Positions 1 to 7,054 of a DNA stretch of 39,407 nt are shown here, piece by piece (positions within the stretch are counted from its first letter, which is position 1; every line of letters begins with the position of its first letter). The DNA is from Microcaldota archaeon. GTDB lineage: Archaea > Micrarchaeota > Micrarchaeia > Micrarchaeales > Micrarchaeaceae. The notes under the pieces were generated by a model that was given only the letters and a program-made list of their open reading frames with translations, was not told where the DNA came from and searched no databases. The stretch covers positions 1-39,407 of the forward strand of contig JAJYWI010000020.1 of assembly GCA_021791535.1 (NCBI GenBank). The letters are read 5' to 3'. The translations under genes were made by a program, and so were the position numbers.

Positions 1-77
1 ATTACACTACAGATAAGCCCCCTGGCACCGTAGAGTGGGAATAGTACCGACTTTAAAACCCTTAATTCTGTGAATAA

Positions 78-824
78 ATGAGTAAAAAAGAAACGACGAG
101 AGTTACCTTCACTTTTTATCTAAAAGGTGATATGGACAACTGGTGGGCTGCCTGCCAGAAAGCTGGTTTTGGAATTGATTGGAAAATGAGAATACCACCT
201 AACCTGAGAAGAAGAATAGCTGGCGTGAAGTACGAAAAGGCCGTAAAATTCCTTAAGCCTTATCTAAAAAATCTATATAAAAGTAGAAAAAAGCACATAA
301 GGAAATTAATGAATGCATGCAGCACTTACTGGGCAGACAATGAAAAGGAAATCTTCAAAAGGCTAAAGAAAATAACAAAACATCCAATCTGGCCAGAAAG
401 GATCTACTGCTTCTATACCTCATTCCCACGCGGTCCATACGGCACGGCCAGAAATCACGCATGGCTGTATATAACAGAGTACTCTTTAAAAGATAGGAAA
501 AGATGTGCTTCTGTGATATTGCACGAGATTGTACATTTTCAATTCCATAAGTATTTTTGGGTGTATTGCGAAAAGCATGGGCTAAATGATCAACAAACAC
601 AGCACCTTAAAGAAGCAGTTACCTTTCTTATAAATGAAGAATTCTCTGATTTAGTACTTCATGATAAAGGATACCCAATCCATAAAAAATTGAGAGCAGA
701 GCTTAGAATAGTCTGGAGGAAGGATAAGAACTTTGGAAAAGTTTTAGATAGAGGAATATTTCTTATAAAGAACAAATATACCGATTTATCACCGGGAGGG
801 CGGGATAGAGTACTTATTTCGTAA
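78..824 (+). CDS. HExxH metallopeptidase-like protein
   Basis: A 248-residue basic protein of unknown substrate. The clear signature is HEIVHFQFH near residue 150, an HExxH zinc site at the end of a hydrophobic helix. About 30 residues later an acidic helix (LINEEFSDLV) could supply the third zinc ligand, as in gluzincin peptidases. No signal peptide or membrane segment is visible, so it should be cytoplasmic. The first 100 residues are rich in Lys and Arg and contain WW and aromatic clusters. A TATA-like CTTTAAAA at about 53-60 lies roughly 25 bp before the ATG, so the mRNA is probably leaderless. The gene is AT-richer than the housekeeping genes further right, which fits an accessory gene. 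I do not recognise the family. Zinc peptidase is inferred from the motif alone; an inactive relative is possible. Confidence 0.65.
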   Translation: MSKKETTRVTFTFYLKGDMDNWWAACQKAGFGIDWKMRIPPNLRRRIAGVKYEKAVKFLKPYLKNLYKSRKKHIRKLMNACSTYWADNEKEIFKRLKKITKHPIWPERIYCFYTSFPRGPYGTARNHAWLYITEYSLKDRKRCASVILHEIVHFQFHKYFWVYCEKHGLNDQQTQHLKEAVTFLINEEFSDLVLHDKGYPIHKKLRAELRIVWRKDKNFGKVLDRGIFLIKNKYTDLSPGGRDRVLIS

Positions 825-833
825 AAAAGTATA

Positions 834-952
834 TATCAAACGCTATACAAATGGCAAATAAGGTTTATAGCCAATCCCGGCTATCGCACCATGCTTAAAG
901 TAACCCTCAGCACTCTGGCAGGCAATGAGGCACCGAGATTGGCGGGCGAGCT
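834..952 (+). repeat. 119-bp dispersed repeat, copy 1 (with TATA box)
   Basis: This stretch aligns without gaps to 2140-2258, with about 13 differences in 119 bases by eye (about 89% identity). It contains TTTATA at 864-869 and an ATG exactly 27 bp later at 891. CCAATC (872-877 region) can pair with GATTGG (936-941 region), extended inward by CGG/CCG across one mismatch. Nested inside, CCTCA can pair with TGAGG around 905-930. Copies 1 and 2 lie on either side of the gene at 1050-2051. A 16-base fragment recurs at 9464-9479. Confidence 0.85.
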
Positions 953-983
953 AGACATACCCTCTAGAGGATTTACAAAATAA
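891..983 (+). CDS. possible 30-residue leaderless micro-ORF inside repeat copy 1
   Basis: An ATG 27 bp after TTTATA opens a 30-codon frame starting MLKVTLSTLAGNEAPR and ending TAA at 981-983. The matching frame in repeat copy 2 (2197-2256) starts MLKLTLNTLAGNEAPR and stops after 19 codons. The spacing is right for a leaderless mRNA in both. However, most differences between the copies change the amino acid and one makes a stop, so there is no sign of selection on a peptide. The repeat may instead encode a short RNA or be a mobile sequence. Treat as speculative. Confidence 0.2.
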   Translation: MLKVTLSTLAGNEAPRLAGELDIPSRGFTK

Positions 984-1049
984 CAAGGATTGGTTATGGT
1001 TTTGTAGCTAAAGAGAAAGCATAAATATCTAACAAATAGAATCTATTAT

Positions 1050-2051
1050 ATGGGAATTGTAATACGGGGCCGAGCACCTCACGAAGCACGACCGGTTCCT
1101 GGTATAGAAATGTTTAGGCCTCAGCAGGAGCCAACCTTAAGGAATGTAGTGCCGGGAGTTCGGGAATATTGGCATACATTCAACGATACATACGGCGGAG
1201 TAGGGCTTAGGGTAAAAGCGACCGAAGAACAGTATAAGAAAGTAAAAGGGAGTATAGATGCCAGTATGGTTAGTGCTGAGCCTAAAGAGCTAGCTGAGAA
1301 AATCAATGTAACTTACGATCAACGAGGCTACATAGACTTTTCGCTTGGCGGATACCACGTATCTCAAGACAGCACTGCGGTTCGCTTGTTAACTTCGCTA
1401 ACTGATTCGACTTACAAAAGCATACATGGCGGCGATCTTTCAGGCGCGCCGAGAGTTGGCTTAGCTGAAGCTTACAGACGCTTTAGCTCGGCCGGCGTTG
1501 AGGTTAAAAGGGAAACGTATTCTGATAAGAGCGTAATTCCCGTTATGCAGGGCTATTTTGGAGAGCTCACAGGAGATACTATTAGCTTGGGCTTCAATAA
1601 GATGGAGACTTGGGGTATAGGAACCTCTGTCGCCCTTGTTTTAGTAGGAGGAGAGGATAACGCGGTTCTGTTGGCCCACATCGATGTACTAAGAAAACTT
1701 GCTAGTCTAGAAATGAACCCGAGATATAAGAGCGTTGAAAAAGCATTTGTTATACTATCTTCACAGAGCAGCAGTGATATCAAATATGCAACGCTTTATT
1801 TTGCAAAGAGACATGCTTGCACTGTCGAAGTCATAAACCAAAGCAATCCTTCTGCTATTATTGGAGTAGACGCCAACGGGATAGTATATGAACCTAGGAA
1901 ATTAATCAAAGGGGTCATACCAGAGGACCCACTAGAAAGGACAGCATTCGAGCTAAGCCTATGCGCAGATGCTTTAAGCCCAAAGCCTCCTTTAAGGTCG
2001 ATGACACCATTACTCAGAAGACTTCAAGCATCTAATCCCGAGCATAGTTAA
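1050..2051 (+). CDS. hypothetical protein, possible CheD/CNF1-like deamidase fold
   Basis: A 333-residue protein with no membrane segment. The part from about residue 175 to 285 has a layout like the CheD/CNF1 glutamine-deamidase fold: a strand, then GIGTSVALVLV, then LLAHID, then further strand-helix units ending in IGVDANGIVYEP. In CheD the motif is a Gly-Ser-Cys triad followed by a His strand. Here the His is kept (LAHID) but the nucleophile position reads Ser (GTSV) rather than Cys, so if the fold is right the enzyme is altered or inactive. The N-terminal 170 residues are unrecognised. ATAAATAT at about 1021-1029 is about 27 bp before the ATG, so the mRNA is probably leaderless. The gene sits alone between two copies of the 119-bp repeat, suggesting a unit gained by insertion or duplication. 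The fold call is tentative; the ORF itself is solid. Confidence 0.6.
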   Translation: MGIVIRGRAPHEARPVPGIEMFRPQQEPTLRNVVPGVREYWHTFNDTYGGVGLRVKATEEQYKKVKGSIDASMVSAEPKELAEKINVTYDQRGYIDFSLGGYHVSQDSTAVRLLTSLTDSTYKSIHGGDLSGAPRVGLAEAYRRFSSAGVEVKRETYSDKSVIPVMQGYFGELTGDTISLGFNKMETWGIGTSVALVLVGGEDNAVLLAHIDVLRKLASLEMNPRYKSVEKAFVILSSQSSSDIKYATLYFAKRHACTVEVINQSNPSAIIGVDANGIVYEPRKLIKGVIPEDPLERTAFELSLCADALSPKPPLRSMTPLLRRLQASNPEHS

Positions 2052-2139
2052 GCCTCTAAGCCCATCCTCACCTCCCATCCGCCCGCGTCCATAGCAGGAA
2101 GTGAAGAGGGGCAGGGCATTTATTACATGAAGAAATGTA

Positions 2140-2258
2140 TATCAAATGATATACAAATGGCAAGTAAGGTTTATAGCGACTCTCGGCTATCGCACCATGC
2201 TTAAATTAACCCTCAACACTCTGGCAGGCAATGAGGCGCCGAGATCGGTGGGCTAGCT
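2140..2258 (+). repeat. 119-bp dispersed repeat, copy 2 (with TATA box)
   Basis: Second full copy, same orientation as 834-952 and 1306 bp downstream. TTTATA is at 2170-2175 and the ATG at 2197, the same 27-bp spacing as copy 1. TCTCGGC at about 2181-2187 can pair with GCCGAGA at about 2238-2244, in the same place as the copy 1 stem. Two bases that are mismatched in copy 1 are paired here. The micro-ORF runs 2197-2256 and stops early at TAG. Sequence similarity ends abruptly after 2258. Confidence 0.85.
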
Positions 2259-2272
2259 TGCTGCACAATACT

Positions 2273-2647
2273 TTAAGAGAGTTGAAGCTGAACTATATAC
2301 GGCTCGCTTCCGTTCACTTGCTCGCACTCTATCACAACTGACAAGTGGTTTCTTGGGACCATTTCTGGTCTTACATCAAAAGATTCAGTTCTCTTCGCTT
2401 CGATAGCCTCTATTCGTCCAGAATACAAATGACGTTCGTTGATTGAAATTGAGAGCACACCATTTACGCGAATGGAGTTATTCGGAATTGCTATAACTAT
2501 TTTGCTCAATGTTTCCATTGTTGTGAAATAGTTGTCGCCAGCAGGAGAGTTCTGAGTGACCATATAATAAGGCCTCCCGGCTGTCTTCCGCCCAGCCTCA
2601 AGTTCATGGCCTGATTCATTAAACTTGAAATCAACCGTTCTGCCCAT
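2273..2647 (-). CDS. hypothetical beta-rich protein
   Basis: A 124-residue soluble protein with alternating hydrophobic residues that suggest mostly beta strands (for example SKIVIAIPNNSIRVNGVLSI and LSVVIECEQVN). No catalytic motif, signal peptide or zinc site is visible. It lies 29 bp downstream of the zinc-ribbon gene at 2677-3027 on the same strand, so the two are probably co-transcribed. An AT-rich stretch just before the ATG could be a second weak promoter. The downstream end lies 14 bp from repeat copy 2. I do not recognise the family. Confidence 0.6.
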   Translation of the reverse strand: MGRTVDFKFNESGHELEAGRKTAGRPYYMVTQNSPAGDNYFTTMETLSKIVIAIPNNSIRVNGVLSISINERHLYSGRIEAIEAKRTESFDVRPEMVPRNHLSVVIECEQVNGSEPYIVQLQLS

Positions 2648-2676
2648 ACAAATCTATTTTATTTTAGTGCGAGAGT

Positions 2677-3027
2677 TTATATCCCTTCCTCTGAAGTGGT
2701 ATCTCGCTCTCCTACCGGGCAATCAGCACCTTCATATTTCTCAGGATCAACTTTAATTTTTCTTTTTAAGTCAAACATCCATCCACAATTCTTGCAGAAA
2801 ATAGCATCCCGTACGCTATAAACATCGCATTCCATAGCCTCACTGGACGGTGAATTGGGAGGGCATTCATTAAAGTCATCATTCTGTATGCGATTATGTG
2901 TTATACACCACCCTCCTACCTCATCTAGGTCTTCTTCTGATCCACACTCCGGGCATACTCCCTCGTCTATCTTTTGTTGCTCTTTGATGTTGAGTACCAT
3001 CACCCCAACATCCACATCCCCTGCCAT
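2677..3027 (-). CDS. acidic zinc-ribbon protein
   Basis: A 116-residue, strongly acidic protein with two Cys pairs of zinc-ribbon type: CPECG near residue 25 and FCKNCGWMF near residue 80, plus single Cys residues between them. The pairs could form one or two zinc sites. The ATG is preceded by AAGGTGAAC, a good ribosome binding site at the right distance, and by an AATTAAAA element about 38 bp upstream. This supports the chosen start and a transcript with a short leader. It is the first gene of a likely pair with 2273-2647. The acidic composition and ribbon suggest a protein-interaction or nucleic-acid-related role, but nothing specific can be claimed. Confidence 0.6.
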   Translation of the reverse strand: MAGDVDVGVMVLNIKEQQKIDEGVCPECGSEEDLDEVGGWCITHNRIQNDDFNECPPNSPSSEAMECDVYSVRDAIFCKNCGWMFDLKRKIKVDPEKYEGADCPVGERDTTSEEGI

Positions 3028-3276
3028 GAGTTCACCTTCTACGGCTTAGACTCCAATCCTTTTAATTGTATGTTTCATAAAATGCCGTGTTTTATTTATT
3101 CGGTGTTCCCGAAATCCTCTCTTATTTGCCACAGAACCACCCCGCATTATCCTATCCTACTTTCAATTTATTTATAACTTTTGATTGTTGCGGCACAATC
3201 CACGATGATATGGAAATACATTTAAATCTTATTAAAGATGCTAAAAGCGTAAATGCTCAGGTAATGGGGATTGAAA

Positions 3277-4755
3277 ATGGTTGCACGTGAGAATAGAGGC
3301 ATGGCGGTGAGAAAAAGCGGATCATCCAAGCTAAAGAAGGTAGCCGCTGCCGTCATAATCGTGATAGTAATAGCGCTGGTTGCGTTATTTGCATTCCACG
3401 GCGTAGGTCCTTCCACGGCAGCCCCGCCGGGAGGCACTACAACAGTTGGCATACGGGCATCCGGTCCGCCCGGCACCGTCCCCTACCTGTCTATGGAAGC
3501 AAGTCCATCCACATACGGCCAGCGCGATATCATTAATGCGACGCCGGGGCAGAAGAGACCCAATGATACGCTGAAGATAGTGCTCATTACATCAAAGAAT
3601 GTAAAGCTCACAGAACCGAATAATTTTGATGCGGCAAATCTAGCTGCAGGTGTTTATACCGTATATGCGTATGACATAGAAGCAAACAGCTCCTCAAGCT
3701 CGCAAACACTCGTGATAAACAAGGCAAAACTGCAGTTGAACCTGACAGCTCCCTTGTCTTTCAATTTCAACCAGAACGGCGGCAAGATATTATTTGCCGT
3801 ATCTAGCACGAATGACCAAGTAAATGCGACGTTGTCCGTAAATAATGCCACAATAAACACCGGCGTACAGGGAACCTATACGACTTCTCCGAACCCAAAC
3901 ACATACAATATAATGCTTGTTGCTATGCCATCGGCCAACTACACGGGAGCCAACGCATCGGCGTCATTCAGCATAAAGCCGAATATCGTGTTCAATAAGA
4001 GCACGACCCTGACAGGCGATGTCAACGTAGCAGGAAACATAATAGTAGAAGGAGGGGTGACGCTTACAACAGACGGATACAGCCTGATAGCTGGTGGTAG
4101 CATCACCAATTTCGGCACCATAAGGGCTGGTCTCGATAACGGCGGAAGCTACTCAAGCTCATATGGTGGTTCGGGTGGCGGCGGAGGCGGTGCATACTAT
4201 GACCCCTTTTATCCAAACGTTGCAGGCAGTCCTGGAGGATCTACATACGGGACCCCTGGAGGTGCAGGAGGCATTAACGCTTCTGCTTCTTCCAATGGGG
4301 CCAATGGCGGGAATGGCGGAACCCCAGACCGTCCAGCACTAAGTAATGCACAGATCCAAAGTTGGTACGGAAACGGAATTCAAAATTACTTTGCCGGTGG
4401 AGGAGGTGGAAACACCGGTACATATGGTGGAGGAGATGGCAGTTATGGAATATACCTGCAGGGAAATAAGGTTGACGGAGGAACAGTTTTCGCTAATGGT
4501 GCTAACGGCGGCGAGGAAACCAGCGGTGGAGGAGGCGGTGGTGGAGTATTGCTGATTGCTTACAGCGGTAGTGGGTATACATCAGGACTATACAACATTA
4601 CAGGTGGGGCAGGAGGCAGCGGCTTCTCGCTTGAAGGGAGCACAGGAGGCAGTGGCGGGAATGGTGGTAATGGCCAAGTACTAATCTATAATTACACTAC
4701 GCCACCGATACAGGTGTGTAGTGGCGTCTGCATTGGGCCGAACAAATATCCATAA
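3277..4755 (+). CDS. secreted or anchored glycine-rich surface protein
   Basis: About 492 residues. A basic N-terminus is followed by one hydrophobic segment (VAAAVIIVIVIALVALFAF), a signal anchor or signal peptide. Residues about 50-250 look like Ig-type beta domains and carry many N-x-S/T glycosylation sequons. Residues about 280-470 are dominated by glycine runs (GGSGGGGGG, GGAGGINAS, GGGGGGVLLIAY) with short hydrophobic strands between, like a cell-surface repeat domain. The C-terminus ends with two close cysteines (CSGVC). ATG 3277 is used here. ATG 3301 has AGAGG just upstream and begins MAVRKSG, and may be the true start; an upstream TTG at 3271 is less likely. A TATTAAAG/ATTTAAAT element lies near 3215-3230. 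A cell-surface role is inferred from composition. Confidence 0.75.
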   Translation: MVARENRGMAVRKSGSSKLKKVAAAVIIVIVIALVALFAFHGVGPSTAAPPGGTTTVGIRASGPPGTVPYLSMEASPSTYGQRDIINATPGQKRPNDTLKIVLITSKNVKLTEPNNFDAANLAAGVYTVYAYDIEANSSSSSQTLVINKAKLQLNLTAPLSFNFNQNGGKILFAVSSTNDQVNATLSVNNATINTGVQGTYTTSPNPNTYNIMLVAMPSANYTGANASASFSIKPNIVFNKSTTLTGDVNVAGNIIVEGGVTLTTDGYSLIAGGSITNFGTIRAGLDNGGSYSSSYGGSGGGGGGAYYDPFYPNVAGSPGGSTYGTPGGAGGINASASSNGANGGNGGTPDRPALSNAQIQSWYGNGIQNYFAGGGGGNTGTYGGGDGSYGIYLQGNKVDGGTVFANGANGGEETSGGGGGGGVLLIAYSGSGYTSGLYNITGGAGGSGFSLEGSTGGSGGNGGNGQVLIYNYTTPPIQVCSGVCIGPNKYP

Positions 4756-4786
4756 TTATTACTGCGTCTGTTTATCTTGTAACACT

Positions 4787-5040
4787 TTAAGATTTGTACG
4801 GTTCCGAGGGAAACTGTGATTGCAGGATGCTCGTCAGGTTTTCAATATAATCTGTGCCCTGCAGTTTCGATGACATGCACAACGACATCTGCATCGCATA
4901 GCTGTCCATATTGTCTACTCCTCTATTTTGCTGATTTATCCTTCTCTTTATGACCATCGGTCTCAGAGACCTTTCCGCTCTGTTATTTGTAGGTTCCACA
5001 TCGTTATATTCGAGGAAGTGAACCGTTCTGAGTTGAATCC
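4787..5040 (-). pseudogene. C-terminal remnant of an IS66-type transposase
   Basis: Reading leftward, the frame gives LEYNDVEPTNNRAERSLRP followed by VIKRRINQQNRG and then SLCMSSKLQG. PTNNxAERxLRP is the conserved end of the IS66 DDE transposase domain and contains the last catalytic Glu. SL...K.QG matches the following IS66 C-terminal helix. Only about 85 residues remain of a protein that is normally more than 450. The similarity stops where the stop codon of the upstream gene (5041) begins, and no ATG or ribosome binding site precedes it. It is therefore the dead end of a former insertion, not a gene. No terminal inverted repeats are visible nearby. Confidence 0.75.
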
Positions 5041-5439
5041 TTAATCCGCGCCTTTGCGCTCCTGTTTGGCCTGCGCTTTAGCGGCCTTCTCACTTCCCGC
5101 TTCCTTTGCGCTGTGTCCGTAAAGTACGAGCAGCCCAATCCCGTATTTGACGAACCTGCCGCCTATGCTCGCCATCACAAGGAGCACGAGCAGCGCTATG
5201 AAGAGGTAGACGAAGGTACCTGCAGGCCCGCCAAGCACCCCTCCTATTATGCCTACTATCCCGGCGCCTACCGTCTGCCCTGCGCCAGATGCCGGCGCCG
5301 AGCCTGCCGCATTGGACAGCGAGCCGGTGTAAAGGGCATATCCCAGATAGAACGTGAAAAGCAGGGTGGAGGCTCCCAGGGCAATGAATATGTAACCCAG
5401 AAGCTTATTGTCCTTCATTATATCGCACGAGGAACTCAT
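5041..5439 (-). CDS. small membrane protein, three hydrophobic segments
   Basis: 132 residues if started at the ATG whose bases overlap the TGA of the upstream gene (ATGA at 5436-5439). It has hydrophobic segments at about residues 14-36 (LLGYIFIALGASTLLFTFY), 57-95 (glycine-rich, then FVYLFIALLVLLVMA) and 96-108. It ends in a charged Ala/Lys/Glu tail (SEKAAKAQAKQERKG). The tail should be cytoplasmic. The overlap shows translation coupling with 5436-5738. The two probably act together in the membrane, but I do not recognise either. The gene ends exactly where the IS66 remnant starts, so its last residues may derive from an insertion boundary. Confidence 0.7.
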   Translation of the reverse strand: MSSSCDIMKDNKLLGYIFIALGASTLLFTFYLGYALYTGSLSNAAGSAPASGAGQTVGAGIVGIIGGVLGGPAGTFVYLFIALLVLLVMASIGGRFVKYGIGLLVLYGHSAKEAGSEKAAKAQAKQERKGAD

Positions 5440-5738
5440 CTGCGCTTCCTGCCCCTGCCGGAATAGTACTGAGCCGCAAGCAGCGCCACTCCGATTATGA
5501 TCAGGAATATCCCTATGTACTGCATGTTCGCTGCGTTGGTGCATGGGGCGAGCACCGCGGCGTACGTCGAGTTCGAGGTTACGCTGCTGTTGTGAAGCGC
5601 GCCCTGGACCAGGCTGCTGCTGCACGCGTAGGTGGCGATGAACGTCGTTACAGTTGCATTGGCGTTTACCGCGTACAATATCACGCCGCTCAGGATAAGT
5701 ATCGCCCCAACGACAGCCAGCAATGGTATCTTGGTCAT
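5436..5738 (-). CDS. small membrane protein with external Cys-containing loop
   Basis: 100 residues from the ATG at 5738 (MTKIPLLAVVGAIL). A TTG at 5753 would add five residues but has no support. There are two membrane segments: residues about 5-25 (LLAVVGAILILSGVILYAV) and about 70-90 (YIGIFLIIIGVALLAA). The roughly 45-residue loop between them holds two Cys, five N-x-S/T-like sites and many small residues, suggesting an outward, possibly disulphide-bonded and glycosylated loop. The C-terminus is very basic (RGRGRKRR). The TATA element at 5780-5785, read leftward as TATAAA, would start transcription near 5755. The gene overlaps 5041-5439 by 4 bp. Confidence 0.7.
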   Translation of the reverse strand: MTKIPLLAVVGAILILSGVILYAVNANATVTTFIATYACSSSLVQGALHNSSVTSNSTYAAVLAPCTNAANMQYIGIFLIIIGVALLAAQYYSGRGRKRR

Positions 5739-5777
5739 GAGTCCGCCCCGCAACCTATTGGTGCTTCTTTGGAAAAG

Positions 5778-5880
5778 TTTATATGCCTTTCAATCGGCAG
5801 CTCGCGGGGCGAGGCCTCCTATGCCGAGGCGGCGGAGGCGGCGAGGTCAGTGGGCGAGTACGGCTGCGGCATATTTTTAT
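5778..5880 (+). ncRNA. candidate GC-rich structured RNA behind a two-way TATA element
   Basis: TTTATATG at 5778-5785 is preceded by purine-rich bases on both strands (GGAAAA one way, GAAAGG the other) and could fire both ways. Rightward, transcription would begin near 5805. The sequence then becomes very GC-rich and folds well: CTCGC (5801-5805) pairs with GCGAG (5809-5813), and GCCTCC (5814-5819) pairs with GGAGGC (5834-5839) around an inner GCCG/CGGC pair. ATATTTTTAT at 5871-5880 could end a transcript. One frame reads EAARSVGEYG, close to EAPRSVG in the 119-bp repeat, so this may be a decayed relative. Not matched to any known RNA. Confidence 0.3.
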
Positions 5881-5889
5881 ATACCCTTC

Positions 5890-6897
5890 TCACCAACGCT
5901 CTTTCAAAATCTTTTTGTACCACTTTTTATATTTTATGTAACCATTATCGAGTTCGCGAGCTTTTCCGTACCATTCCTTAGCCTTTGTGCGATGTCTTCT
6001 TTTCTCTTCAATTATCCCCATTAGCACGAAGGCTTTTCTTTTTAATAATAGTTTTGATTTTATCACCCTGTTCAGATGGTTTATTGCACTATCTAAATCT
6101 CCTCTCTTTATCTCCACAACGGCTTCGTGGAACGCTGCATACGGATTGCGTTCAAGTTGCCTTCTATATTTTTCATCATTTTTTTTAAGTTCTTCATAAA
6201 CTTCTTCTCTTTGTCTTCTATATTTTTCATCATTTTTTTTAAGTTCTTCAGCAATTTCTTCTTCTTGCCTTCTATATTTTTCAACATTTTTTTTATGTTC
6301 TTTAAATTTTTCATCAACTTCTTCTATTATGTCAAGGGTGCTAAGTCCAATTTTTGCCATATAGTAATCAGGGTACAATTCAAGCGCTTTTCCGTACCAA
6401 AATCTCGCCTTTGCGTAGTTCTTTCTCCCAGTTTCAATTGAAGCCATCGCCATAGCGGCATCATGGCTTTTTGGCTGGAGTTCAAAAACCTTATTCAGAT
6501 TCTTTATCGCCGAGTCAAAATGCCCCACACTGGATTCAGCCAAGGCCTTATTGTGATACGCCGAGGCGAATTTGGGGTCTATTGAAATAGCAGCATCGAA
6601 CTCTTTCAATGCGTCAGCGAATTTTCCCTTCTCATAGAGCACCACCCCGGCATTAAACCTAGCCCTTGCGTCATTTAGGATCGCTTTGCCTACCTGCTGT
6701 TTCGCTTTGTAGGATATGTGCTTCTTAAAATATTCGTCCGGTATCTCTTCCAGCGCTCCGGTCTCATTTAGTTCAGCTATATGCTGTCTTATAGTCGCCC
6801 TAGATAGGCTCAGCTTCCTGCTAAGTTCTGGAACAGTCAGGCTGTTCTCCTTAAGCGCTTCGAGTATCTTTCTTTTTGTTTCAAGTCTTTTGCTCAT
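5890..6897 (-). CDS. HTH-TPR-coiled-coil protein
   Basis: 335 residues. Residues about 1-55 are a winged helix-turn-helix (ILEALKENSLTVPELSRKLS, then SRATIRQHIAEL), like archaeal MarR/ArsR-type DNA-binding domains. Residues about 75-190 are three TPR units (for example AGVVLYEKGKFADALKEFD and ISIDPKFASAYHNKA). Residues about 195-250 are a charged coiled coil made of an 18-residue unit (EKYRRQ.EE..EELKKND) repeated nearly three times. A fourth TPR-like pair closes the protein. This architecture suggests a DNA-bound scaffold or sensor. The start is backed by GGTGACGTGA just before the ATG, at the end of a roughly 65-nt leader that holds a strong hairpin. It is the last gene of a leftward group with a nuclease (7055-7744) and an Ala-rich protein (7785-8498). 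Base composition is AT-richer than the housekeeping genes. Confidence 0.75.
   Translation of the reverse strand: MSKRLETKRKILEALKENSLTVPELSRKLSLSRATIRQHIAELNETGALEEIPDEYFKKHISYKAKQQVGKAILNDARARFNAGVVLYEKGKFADALKEFDAAISIDPKFASAYHNKALAESSVGHFDSAIKNLNKVFELQPKSHDAAMAMASIETGRKNYAKARFWYGKALELYPDYYMAKIGLSTLDIIEEVDEKFKEHKKNVEKYRRQEEEIAEELKKNDEKYRRQREEVYEELKKNDEKYRRQLERNPYAAFHEAVVEIKRGDLDSAINHLNRVIKSKLLLKRKAFVLMGIIEEKRRHRTKAKEWYGKARELDNGYIKYKKWYKKILKERW
6161..6322 (+). repeat. 54-bp in-frame tandem repeat, about three units
   Basis: Units begin at 6161, 6215 and 6269, each starting CTTCTATATTTTTCA, with a strict 54-bp period. The first two are almost identical and the third more diverged. The repeat is in frame with the leftward gene 5890-6897 and adds an 18-residue coiled-coil unit per copy, so unit number can change without breaking the frame. 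Confidence 0.9.
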
Positions 6898-6916
6898 TCA
6901 CGTCACCAAATACTGA

Positions 6917-6968
6917 GGGAGGCCCTGATACCAACACCAAAAGGGGAGAAGGATTCCCCAGGCCTCCC
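6917..6968 (-). promoter_or_regulatory. hairpin in the 5' leader of the HTH-TPR gene
   Basis: GGGAGGCC (6917-6924) and GGCCTCCC (6961-6968) are perfect inverted repeats of 8 bp. Inside them GGGGA and TCCCC form a second 5-bp stem with a 7-base loop (about 6942-6958). A leftward TATA-like TTATTAATAT near 6990-7000 would start transcription near 6965, which places the whole structure in the untranslated leader, ending about 20 bases before the ATG at 6897. No T-run follows, so it is not an intrinsic terminator. A regulatory leader or protein-binding site is inferred. Confidence 0.5.
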
Positions 6969-7054
6969 CTTAACTTATGGATACTGGAGATATTAATAAG
7001 TTACCAAAACAAGCGGTTTTTGTTGGTTTTTAAAAGGGGTATGCGGCTCCGTTT

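Noticed and set aside
834-2258. CRISPR array
   Set aside because: Only two long copies 1.3 kb apart with a gene between; no short regular repeat-spacer units occur anywhere in the window, and no cas genes.
5041-5625. 194-residue version of the small membrane protein
   Set aside because: The extra N-terminal 62 residues are the shadow of the overlapping upstream gene; the ATGA overlap at 5436-5439 marks the true start.
6108-6317. Lys/Asn-rich 69-residue leftward ORF
   Set aside because: It is the other frame of the 54-bp tandem repeat inside the HTH-TPR gene; the main gene has domains and a ribosome binding site.
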